Origin: an uncultured bacterium
GTDB lineage: Bacteria; Bacillota_I; Bacilli_A; RFN20; CAG-826
Direction of reading: 5' to 3'
Length of the DNA stretch: 64,000 bases
Assembly (NCBI GenBank): GCA_949297805.1
Contig: CASFTG010000001.1
Span: 310,001 to 374,000, forward strand
Position numbers and translations under genes: made by a program. This document shows, one piece after another, positions 50,781-58,216 of the stretch. The number at the start of each line of letters is the position of its first letter. Position 1 is the stretch's first letter. The notes under the pieces were generated by a model. That model had not been told where the DNA came from. It worked only from the letters and a program-made list of their open reading frames with translations, and searched no databases.

Positions 50781-53264
50781 GTGAAAAGCTTTTTCTCTTT
50801 GCTCAATAAGAAGCGGGCCCGGAACCTGCTTAGCAACTTCCAGCAGTTCATATCCATCGTCTTGATGGGCGGGATCGCCATGACTTTATTCGTCGGGTTA
50901 TTCGCCAATGCCGATTCGTTATCCTCCCGGGTTGAGCAAGCCTACGAGGAAGGGGGTTATCCTTCGCTTTATGTTTTCACTTCGCCTGTTGTTTCCCAAA
51001 CCGAAGGCGAGCAAGTCGATTTATTGAGTTTACAAAGGGAAGTGCTTTCGGATGATGATGTCATCGATAGCCGATTAGAAGCCACCGCCTCCTTCGGTGG
51101 GAGGCCGGTCTATTTAGCCGTCACCGATGGAATCCCTGAATTATCCCATCCTTATGAAATTGAAGGGGAATATGACCCCAATAGTTTCTTCTTCATCGAT
51201 TCCTCGCTCGGGGGCGACACGTCCTCTTTGCTTGGGACCATCGCCGTTGGGAAAGCGGGGGAACTGGAGATTCCTTTAAGCGGCTTAAGCGGCTATCTTG
51301 AAGGCAATCCCCTTTGGGAACAGGCTAAGCCCATGTTGGAGGGGATGCTGCTTGATGGAGCCAAAAATCCCTTCGAGGAGGATAATCTTTCCCTCTCTTT
51401 AACCCCGACCAATTACATGCGCCATCCCGAGAACCTCTCGATGGCGGCCTATTCGACCTCGACCGTCTTGATCTCTCGGGATTATTTCTTCTCCGCCTTT
51501 GAGGATTTCCTAGCCACCCGGTTCAATCCCGCTTTCGTTAAGTACATATCCGCTTATTTACCATCCCTGCTTTCCGATAACCTGTTCTTGATCAAAACCG
51601 ATCATCCTAGCGAACTTAAGCAAGACATCATCGATACCTTCGGGGAGGCCGATAACTTCTTATATTGCTTAGAAGGCAGCGAAGCCCCGTGGGCCGCCGC
51701 GATCCAAGTCGAGATGACCGAGGCCACCTCGCTTACCTATTTATTCCCCTTCGTCTTCTTCTTCGTCGCCTTATTGGTCATCCTCACCACCTTCGCCGAA
51801 TTGATCATGAAGGAACGGATCGAGATCGGGACTTTGAAGGCCTTGGGGCTAAGCAACGCCGAGATCACCTCCCATTACGTCTTCTTGGTCATGGCCTTAT
51901 TGACCGTCTCCTCGGTCTTAGGCTTCATCATCGGCCCCTTGTCGATCCCCATCATCATGGGCCAGAAGTACGATATCCTCTATTCCTTGCCGGCCCGGCA
52001 GCTATTCGTGTTTCCGGTGCTTCCGGCCCTTCTTTCCTTCGTCGCCTTCCTACTGGCCGGCGGACTCTGCGCTTATTTCGTCTCTCGGAAGCAATTGAAG
52101 TTATTGCCGGCCGAATGCATGCGGCCTGAGGCCCAGTCTTTCAAAGGTCGAAGCGGACCCGAGAAAGCTAAGCGCTCCTCCTCTTTCGTCTTAGCTTGCA
52201 AGATGGCCTTCCGTTCGATGCGGTCCGGACTTTTTAAATCAGTCATGGTCGTGGTCGGGGTCGCTGGGTGCACGGCGCTGCTGCTATGCGGTTTTGGGAT
52301 CGAGGATACGCTTAACAAGGGGATCGAGGTCGATACCAACTTGGCTTATGGCTCGGCCTTGCGAGGCAACTATGCCCATAATAGCTACGAGCAATACCCC
52401 TCCTATTTCGAGGTCGAAGGGATCAAGACGGCCAATCAGATGTATAGCGAGGCCTCGAACGTCTCCTTCAAGACGAAGACCAACCTGACCGAGGTGATGC
52501 TACTCGAGGATAGCCATGACCTTATCAAGGTCCCGACTAAGAAGGGCAAGGTGTCCTTGGCCTTACAGGTATCGGAGCAGCTAGATGCCCAGATTGGGGA
52601 TACGATCAGTTTCACTGTCTTAGGCAAGACCTATGAACGGGAAGTGGCATATATATACGAGACCTTCTCCTTCAATGGGGTAGTGGGGGTGATCGATGAT
52701 TTCACCGCCTCCCCGGTTTATAACGCCGTCTTCTTGGATGTTGAAGAGGGCGTTGATCCTTTGACGGTTAAGGAAAGAATTGAGACGGTGGAGCCGAATC
52801 TATTCTCCTCTTTGCAGACTCGCGATGAGACCTTAGAGCAAGTCCGCTCGATCGTCTCTGGCATCTCGGTCATGACCAATGCGGTCAAGGTGTTCGCGAT
52901 CCTTTTGGCCTTGGTGGTCTTGTATAACTTAGCTTTGCTTAGTTTTCGAACCCGTTATCGGGAGATCGCGACCTTAAAGGTCCTCGGATTCTCCTTCGTC
53001 GAGATCGGGGTCAGTTTGATTTTGGAGGCATTGTTGCTATCGGCGATTGGCTTCGGGGTCGGGTGCCTTTTCGGTTACCCCTTTATGTACGCGACTCTGA
53101 AGGTCAATGAGGTCAGCTTGGTCCGCTTCCTCTATACCTTAGGTCCTTTGAGTTATGTCTATGCTTTCCTGCTGACTTTCGGGGTCTCCTTCGTGGTTAA
53201 CCTCTATACCTCTTTCTTGGCCCGAAAGGTCAAGATGGTCGAGAGCCTGAAGTCGGTTGAATAG
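50781..53264 (+). CDS. FtsX/MacB-type ABC transporter permease
   Basis: An 827-residue membrane protein. A first membrane helix (about residues 25-45) is followed by an extracellular part, three helices (about 315-445), a linker and a second set: one helix (about 490-510), an external domain and three final helices (about 700-815). KERIEIGTLKALGLSNAEI and YREIATLKVLGFSFVEI are the repeated FtsX coupling motifs, so two FtsX units are fused. It starts with GTG and needs an ABC ATPase partner, which is not encoded nearby. The family handles lipoproteins, antimicrobial peptides or envelope stress. Confidence 0.82.
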   Translation: MKSFFSLLNKKRARNLLSNFQQFISIVLMGGIAMTLFVGLFANADSLSSRVEQAYEEGGYPSLYVFTSPVVSQTEGEQVDLLSLQREVLSDDDVIDSRLEATASFGGRPVYLAVTDGIPELSHPYEIEGEYDPNSFFFIDSSLGGDTSSLLGTIAVGKAGELEIPLSGLSGYLEGNPLWEQAKPMLEGMLLDGAKNPFEEDNLSLSLTPTNYMRHPENLSMAAYSTSTVLISRDYFFSAFEDFLATRFNPAFVKYISAYLPSLLSDNLFLIKTDHPSELKQDIIDTFGEADNFLYCLEGSEAPWAAAIQVEMTEATSLTYLFPFVFFFVALLVILTTFAELIMKERIEIGTLKALGLSNAEITSHYVFLVMALLTVSSVLGFIIGPLSIPIIMGQKYDILYSLPARQLFVFPVLPALLSFVAFLLAGGLCAYFVSRKQLKLLPAECMRPEAQSFKGRSGPEKAKRSSSFVLACKMAFRSMRSGLFKSVMVVVGVAGCTALLLCGFGIEDTLNKGIEVDTNLAYGSALRGNYAHNSYEQYPSYFEVEGIKTANQMYSEASNVSFKTKTNLTEVMLLEDSHDLIKVPTKKGKVSLALQVSEQLDAQIGDTISFTVLGKTYEREVAYIYETFSFNGVVGVIDDFTASPVYNAVFLDVEEGVDPLTVKERIETVEPNLFSSLQTRDETLEQVRSIVSGISVMTNAVKVFAILLALVVLYNLALLSFRTRYREIATLKVLGFSFVEIGVSLILEALLLSAIGFGVGCLFGYPFMYATLKVNEVSLVRFLYTLGPLSYVYAFLLTFGVSFVVNLYTSFLARKVKMVESLKSVE

Positions 53265-53371
53265 TCGGGATTGCCTCCCTTTTGGCATGTATTTTCCGTC
53301 GGTCTCGTGAAGGAATATTGCACGAAAGCGACGCAAAAGCCGCACGACGTCTCCAATTGCGATTATTGTGG

Positions 53372-54184
53372 TTAATCCAATTTTTCGATTGGGTTTTGCA
53401 GGAATTCGGCTATATCGGCGATGGCTTGTTCGTATTCCTCGTTTTGCTCTTGGACGGTCTTCTGGCTGGTCAGGAAGCCGACTTTGTTTCGGCCGTCCGA
53501 CACCACCTCGATGAAGCCATGTCGGGCTAAGGGATATCGTTTATGCTTAGCCGGAACCCCGGCTCTTTTTAGCAAGTTAAAGAAAATCTCCCCATCGATC
53601 TGGAGGGAGTCTTGCCCAGCGGTCAGGATGAAAGTCGAGGGTAAAGCCTTTGCTTGTTCCTCACTTAGGTAAAGCGGGGAGGCGAGATAAGTCTTCCTTA
53701 ACTCGGAATCAGGGCAATAACGTTTGCCAAACCAGGTTAAGCCGATGGAGGGGATGCTCATGGGATAGCGCTTCCTCTTGGTCTTATTCAGATCCAACCA
53801 AGGGTAATCGATGACCAAGGATTGGACAGGTATCTGCAAGGCGACCTGGATGGCGAGGTTGGCGCCGGCGCTATGGCCGAGGAGGTAAAGGCGACAACGG
53901 TCAAAGGAAAGCCGCTTATCCTCGAGCAGGCATTTGACGAGGTCGACGCAGTCGTCGATGGCCGAAGGTATTTTGCATTTGGGCGACAGCCGATAATCCA
54001 AGGAGGCGACGTTATAGCCGGTTTCCTTGCCTAGTCGATTCATGAGCCCGATGTCATCGGCGGCTTCCCCAAAGCCGAAGCCCCCGCCATGGATATCGAT
54101 GATCAAGGGCTGGTTGGGTTCCTTTGCCTCCAAATAGAAGCAGTGGAGGTAACGGTCATTACGATGGTAGTTATATTCGTTCAT
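53372..54184 (-). CDS. Alpha/beta hydrolase (hormone-sensitive lipase type esterase)
   Basis: A 270-residue esterase. The oxyanion-hole motif is DIHGGGFGFGE (about residues 32-42), the nucleophile elbow GHSAGANLA (about residues 108-116), with Asp in TAGQDSLQ and His in LARHGF completing the triad. No signal peptide, so it is probably cytoplasmic. The ATG follows minus-strand TATCCT by six bases without ribosome site. The substrate is unknown. Confidence 0.88.
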   Translation of the reverse strand: MNEYNYHRNDRYLHCFYLEAKEPNQPLIIDIHGGGFGFGEAADDIGLMNRLGKETGYNVASLDYRLSPKCKIPSAIDDCVDLVKCLLEDKRLSFDRCRLYLLGHSAGANLAIQVALQIPVQSLVIDYPWLDLNKTKRKRYPMSIPSIGLTWFGKRYCPDSELRKTYLASPLYLSEEQAKALPSTFILTAGQDSLQIDGEIFFNLLKRAGVPAKHKRYPLARHGFIEVVSDGRNKVGFLTSQKTVQEQNEEYEQAIADIAEFLQNPIEKLD

Positions 54185-54202
54185 GCCGATAGGATACGCT
54201 TC

Positions 54203-54658
54203 TTATTGTTTCTTTGGCGCTAAATGAGGTGCGATTTCGATTAGTTTAGCCAATGGATAGTCCTTTAACGCCACTTGATTGAGGATAAACCAAGTCCGCT
54301 TATTGGGGGAAAGCATTATCTTGACACCATCGATTTTTTTGTATTTCACTCGTCGTTTTAATTTGTAACCATCGGAAGTTGTGAATTCCGATTTGCCATC
54401 TGGCAATAAGGTGACGGAGTTGGCGTTTATATTGATCGTGGTGGCCATTAAATAACCCATTGCGGCAATGAAATCGCCGACCAAAAACGCCAAGATTATA
54501 AAGGCTATTGAGGCAGGGGAAACCCAGTCGTGGTTGTACGTTAAGTAGAAACCTAGGCCGAGTCCCAAGCCGATTTCCACGACGACTCCGCCAATGGCGG
54601 CTAGGAAATATGTTTTCCTCTTTGGGTAGAGTTCAAATGTTTGCCTTAATAAATTCAT
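54203..54658 (-). CDS. Small membrane protein with PH-like C-terminus
   Basis: A 151-residue protein with two membrane helices (about residues 17-40 and 50-72) and a beta-rich cytoplasmic part of 75 residues (SVTLLPDGKSEFTTSDGYK and later KKIDGVKIMLSPNKRTW), like bacterial PH-domain proteins. Not assigned to a family. It starts two bases after the stop of the secreted-protein gene, with AGGAG at that gene's end, so the pair form an operon and may act together. Confidence 0.7.
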   Translation of the reverse strand: MNLLRQTFELYPKRKTYFLAAIGGVVVEIGLGLGLGFYLTYNHDWVSPASIAFIILAFLVGDFIAAMGYLMATTININANSVTLLPDGKSEFTTSDGYKLKRRVKYKKIDGVKIMLSPNKRTWFILNQVALKDYPLAKLIEIAPHLAPKKQ

Positions 54659-54660
54659 TG

Positions 54661-56268
54661 TCAGCTCCTAAGGAAACGATTGAGTTGGTCCTGATTGTTG
54701 AATCCATGGACTTTGCCGTCGATCGGGCTCCCTTGAATTTGATAACTAATCGAGGACTGATTGTATCGATTAGTATCGGATGAGCGATAAAGTGGGGACC
54801 AGTTAAGATAATCAGAGTCTTCGAAATGATAACGGAATTTCATCATTATTATTTCGTTGTTATTACTTCCGATCCCGATTTCGAAGGCGGCTTTTAGATT
54901 AATTAAGTAATTGATCAGATTGATTTTGTTTGTATTGATGGATGGTCCCATAGTAAATGAAGCGACTAATGAGGCCAACGAAAGAACTATGCTTGCGGCG
55001 TTCAATTTCAAACTGACTAGATTCAACAAGGCTGCCGCCGTCGCGGCTGCTGGGCCTGTTAGAGCCAGCGACACCAAGCCTACTCCTATGCCGGCGACCG
55101 TTACTGCTAGCCCGGCGGCGCTCAATCCGACACTTACGGCTTGACTCGAATTGTCCTCCCAATCAAGTGTATAGATTTGGTTGATCATTTCGGAAACTAC
55201 GCCATAGATGGCTGCTCTGGTTTCTAAGTCCCAAACATATACTACGGCGTAGTTTATGTCACTGTTTTCGCCGTACATCGATCCCAAATGATTGATCATT
55301 GGGTATTCGTAATAGTTTGGGATATGCTGCCTTGCTGAATCGTTGCTGATCGTTATCGGCGTTATGCCTATCGGGTCGAAATCGCTAATCCAGATCGCGC
55401 CTCTGTCGCCGTTTTTTCGCCCTTGTGCAATATCGTAAAAGCTGCCGCTTACGCTTGAATCAACGCTTTCGGTTACTTTAAGGTGGTAGGGGTGTTCGTC
55501 ATCGTAAGTTTCGTCGTTATGGGAATAGACCACGATGTAATAAGTCGTTGGAACGCACTTAACCACTACATGTTCGCTTTGGCCGGTGCCAGCATAGCCG
55601 GTCCCAACTAGGTATTTCGAATCGTTGAAGTCTAGATTTTTATAAGATGTATTGCTGAAGTTCCCTAACCGAAACACTCGGATGTCGTAATCGCAATTTG
55701 AAGGAACGTTCGTCAGGTCAATCGTGAGGGTGCCCTGCGATACCGCATCAAATGAATAAAAATCCTTGTCGATGTAGGTCTTTTCCCATAGCCACCATCC
55801 GGATTTCTTTTGATTGATCGTCGCATCCAGCCAAACGGAATGCCAGGAGATGCCGCCTTTGTCCGTTCCGGCTTTATAAATCGCGGAAGCGGAAGCGAAA
55901 TCGTCGTTTGATTCAAGACTGTCTTCAAAAGCCAGAGTGCTAATGGTTTGACTGCCATTGTCTATGGCGTGGAATGGCTGGCTGGCGGTTTCCTGAATCA
56001 AGTTTCCGTTTTCGTCGTAACTGCTGGACCCAATTCGATCGGATAAATCGCCTTTGTATTCATAACTATCCGACAGGTTATATTTGAAAGTGGCGGCGGC
56101 GTCCAAAACATATTGATAGCTTTGATCTTTCGTCTGATTTAGAGCTTTTCTCTTGATTGGACGATGAGTTTCGCTCTGATCGATGCTTCCATAATCACTT
56201 GGTTTGGAATTACTCGGCGCAGCGCATAAACTCAAAACTATTGCTACCAATATCGGGACAACTTTCAT
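54661..56268 (-). CDS. Secreted protein of unknown function with a hydrophobic core segment
   Basis: A 535-residue exported protein I do not recognise. It has a signal peptide (VAIVLSLCAAPSNSK), a linker, then a beta-rich stretch resembling a bacterial pre-peptidase/PPC domain (about residues 165-265; GTLTIDLTNVPSNCDYDIRV, then YYIVVYSHND). Residues about 370-455 are a long, glycine/alanine-rich hydrophobic block that could insert in a membrane as two or three helices. The last 80 residues are polar. It has a strong promoter and AAGGAGGG ribosome site. The AT content is higher than in neighbouring genes, so it may be recently acquired. A pore-forming role is possible but unproven. Confidence 0.65.
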   Translation of the reverse strand: MKVVPILVAIVLSLCAAPSNSKPSDYGSIDQSETHRPIKRKALNQTKDQSYQYVLDAAATFKYNLSDSYEYKGDLSDRIGSSSYDENGNLIQETASQPFHAIDNGSQTISTLAFEDSLESNDDFASASAIYKAGTDKGGISWHSVWLDATINQKKSGWWLWEKTYIDKDFYSFDAVSQGTLTIDLTNVPSNCDYDIRVFRLGNFSNTSYKNLDFNDSKYLVGTGYAGTGQSEHVVVKCVPTTYYIVVYSHNDETYDDEHPYHLKVTESVDSSVSGSFYDIAQGRKNGDRGAIWISDFDPIGITPITISNDSARQHIPNYYEYPMINHLGSMYGENSDINYAVVYVWDLETRAAIYGVVSEMINQIYTLDWEDNSSQAVSVGLSAAGLAVTVAGIGVGLVSLALTGPAAATAAALLNLVSLKLNAASIVLSLASLVASFTMGPSINTNKINLINYLINLKAAFEIGIGSNNNEIIMMKFRYHFEDSDYLNWSPLYRSSDTNRYNQSSISYQIQGSPIDGKVHGFNNQDQLNRFLRS

Positions 56269-56312
56269 TGTTTTCGCCCTCCTTGGCGTTTTGCCTTTTT
56301 TGTTTCAAAAAT

Positions 56313-56342
56313 ATTATAAGCGTGAAGCGGCCGCTGAAACAA
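56313..56342 (-). promoter_or_regulatory. Promoter of the secreted-protein operon
   Basis: On the minus strand TTGTTT (56342-56337), 18 bp, TATAAT (56318-56313). AAGGAGGG lies before the ATG at 56268. Confidence 0.65.
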
Positions 56343-56750
56343 GTAATAATACACATGTATAAAACCAAACAATAGTATAGAGCCGGCTCTATCTTCACGG
56401 TGAAATCGGCCTTTTTATCGCATAGCGTCTTCGTGACTTTGTTTTTCGAGATGGTTACCGCGTCGTTCGACCTAATTGGTCTTTAGTCCATCGTTAAATC
56501 AGACAAGCTTTAGATTGTTGTTATCTGGAAATTTGGTTCTATTTTTCCTTTATAGTGAGCGTTCATCAGATTGTGTAAACAATTCGAGGGGCACTCCCGG
56601 ACTCGGTAATGATTTTCGAACTATGCCATCCAGCAATTGGCCGAATATCTTTAATCCGTTGTTGAATAATGACGTGGGGTTCTTTGTCAAACTGGCTCGG
56701 TCGTTGGCGAAACCAAAAGGTTAGTTCGCGCCAAACCATGAGCATAAGAT
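56343..56750. other. Intergenic region without recognised gene
   Basis: About 400 bases of mixed AT-rich sequence between divergent promoters. No RNA gene or repeat was recognised. The stretch 56580-56700 has protein-like character in more than one frame, so it may be a decayed gene, but no start, ribosome site or domain supports this. Confidence 0.3.
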
Positions 56751-56778
56751 TTGCTTTCTTTCGGTTGGCCGGTATAGT
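56751..56778 (+). promoter_or_regulatory. Promoter of the rubredoxin-like gene and ldh
   Basis: TTGCTT (56751-56756) and TATAGT (56773-56778) are 16 bp apart; AAAGGAAGG precedes the ATG at 56805. Confidence 0.6.
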
Positions 56779-56804
56779 TAAACTCGAAAGGAAGGTTACC
56801 CACC

Positions 56805-56945
56805 ATGGCAGAACAGAAATACCGTTGCCTTCTCTGCGGGGCCATCGTCGTTCCCAACCCCGACGGCACCTGCCCCATCTGCGGCGCCGGACCGGATATG
56901 CTGGTCCCGGTCGACGAAGACGGCAACGACATCGAAACCAAGTAA
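56805..56945 (+). CDS. Rubredoxin-like small protein
   Basis: A 46-residue protein. It has two CxxC knuckles, YRCLLCGAIV and GTCPICGAGP, eleven residues apart, the arrangement of the rubredoxin-like domain of rubrerythrin rather than full rubredoxin. The tail is acidic. It should bind one iron (or zinc) and carry electrons or act as a metal-binding partner. AAAGGAAGG is nine bases before the ATG. A terminator-like hairpin separates it from ldh, which has no promoter of its own visible, so ldh is probably expressed by read-through. Confidence 0.85.
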   Translation: MAEQKYRCLLCGAIVVPNPDGTCPICGAGPDMLVPVDEDGNDIETK

Positions 56946-56949
56946 GGTG

Positions 56950-56973
56950 GGGGCCAGTTGGGCCCCTTTCTTT
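56950..56973 (+). terminator. Attenuating terminator between the rubredoxin-like gene and ldh
   Basis: GGGGCC (56950-56955), loop AGTTG, GGCCCC (56961-56966), then TTTCTTT. A stable stem with a mixed T run, located 25 bases before the ldh start. Confidence 0.75.
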
Positions 56974-56997
56974 CGTTAATAGGAGGTAACTTCATTT

Positions 56998-57951
56998 ATG
57001 ATAAATCCACGGAAAGTCGTCGTCATCGGCGATGGTGCGGTCGGTTCTTCGATTGCCTTCACCCTCGCTAGTGGCCATGCGGTCAACGAGATCGTCATCG
57101 TCGACGTCAATAAGGACAAAGCCGAGGGCGATGTCCTCGATATCGCCGATGGGATGAGTTTCCTCTCGGTCCCGAAACTCATTAAGGCCGGGGACTATGA
57201 GGATGCTAAAGACGCCCACATAATCATCATCACCGCCGGGGCGGCCCAAAAGCCCGGGGAGACCAGATTGGACCTATTGCATAAGAACGCCGCCATCATG
57301 ACCTCGATTTGCGATAGTCTCAAACCCCATCTTGACCCCGAAGCCATCGTCATCATCGTCTCCAATCCCTGCGATGTTTTGTCTTATCTTGCCTACAAGA
57401 AGCTGGGATTACCCGCTGCTCAGGTCTTTGGATCTGGCACCGTTTTGGATACCTCAAGACTTAAGACCGCCATCTCAGAGGATACCGGGATCGACCCGCG
57501 GAACGTCCACACCTTCGTGGTCGGGGAACATGGCGATTCCGAGGTCGCCGTCTGGAGCGCCACCTCCATCGGCGGGCTCTCAATCCTTGATTATTCGACC
57601 CAATGCCCGGAATGCAATTTGTCTCATCTTGATGAATTGCACGCCAAGATCCGCGATGCGGCCTATCAAATCATTGCTAAGAAAGGGGCGACTAATTACG
57701 CCGTCGCTTTAGCGGTCTCCCGGATCGTCTCGGCTATCCTTAATGATGAGCGGAGCGTCCTCACCGTCTCAACCTATATCGAAAACGAGTTCGGTGGGGC
57801 GTTATCTGATATTTACCTTTCCCTTCCTTGCGTCGTTTGGTCGAATGGGGTCAAGTCGATCCTCCATCCTTCTTATTCGAAAAAGGAGCAACTTGCCATC
57901 CTTGACTCGGGGATGCAGTTAAAGGAGAAGATTAAGGAACTCGAACTGTAA
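56998..57951 (+). CDS. ldh: L-lactate dehydrogenase
   Basis: This enzyme reduces pyruvate to L-lactate with NADH, a main fermentation end step. The 317-residue protein has the Rossmann motif GDGAVGSS, DVNKDKAEGDVLDI, the substrate-loop stretch, SNPCDVLSYLAYKKLGLP, GSGTVLDTSRLK and the catalytic His in VVGEHGDSEVAVW. AGGAGG is 11 bases before the ATG. It shares a promoter with the small rubredoxin-like gene. Confidence 0.95.
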   Translation: MINPRKVVVIGDGAVGSSIAFTLASGHAVNEIVIVDVNKDKAEGDVLDIADGMSFLSVPKLIKAGDYEDAKDAHIIIITAGAAQKPGETRLDLLHKNAAIMTSICDSLKPHLDPEAIVIIVSNPCDVLSYLAYKKLGLPAAQVFGSGTVLDTSRLKTAISEDTGIDPRNVHTFVVGEHGDSEVAVWSATSIGGLSILDYSTQCPECNLSHLDELHAKIRDAAYQIIAKKGATNYAVALAVSRIVSAILNDERSVLTVSTYIENEFGGALSDIYLSLPCVVWSNGVKSILHPSYSKKEQLAILDSGMQLKEKIKELEL

Positions 57952-57981
57952 AACCGCACGAGTTTCTTCTTCTCTGATTTT

Positions 57982-58015
57982 AAGCCGATCGGCCCGATGC
58001 CATCGGCTTTTCTTT
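57982..58015 (+). terminator. Terminator of ldh
   Basis: AAGCCGAT (57982-57989), loop of 12, ATCGGCTT (58002-58009), then TTCTTTC. Confidence 0.85.
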
Positions 58016-58059
58016 CAGGCGAAAGACTCGCTTCTTGGTAAAAAGCGCCCAACCTCAAC

Positions 58060-58090
58060 TTGATTCTCTCTCTCTCTCTCTCTCTATGAT
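58060..58090 (+). promoter_or_regulatory. Promoter with (TC)10 spacer, surface gene 1
   Basis: TTGATT (58060-58065) and TATGAT (58085-58090) are 19 bp apart, and the spacer is an uninterrupted (TC)n tract (58065-58085). Changes in copy number by slippage would alter the spacing by 2 bp steps around the 17-bp optimum. The same arrangement is upstream of the second surface gene. Confidence 0.6.
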
Positions 58091-58120
58091 GGCTCTTGAA
58101 CCGATGGGAAAGACAAGGGA

Positions 58121-58201
58121 AAAGTCCGCTCGATCGTCTAGATGAGGGGGCTTTCTCGCCTTTTTCTGTCGATTCGTCAATAACGCGTTATATAGAACGC
58201 G
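58121..58201 (+). promoter_or_regulatory. Leader with attenuator-like hairpin and SD-proximal hairpin, surface gene 1
   Basis: AAAGTCC (58121-58127) pairs with GGGCTTT (58148-58154, one G-U), followed by CTCGCCTTTTTC. Then CGCGTT (58184-58189), loop ATATAG, AACGCG (58196-58201), just before the AAAGGA ribosome site and the ATG at 58217. The core TTATATAGAA may alternatively be a -10 element. Confidence 0.5.
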
Positions 58202-58216
58202 CGAAAGGATAAACGA

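Noticed and set aside
56580..56700. Gene in the region before the rubredoxin-like protein
   Set aside because: Frames are open on both strands but none has a start with ribosome site, a promoter or a recognised domain.
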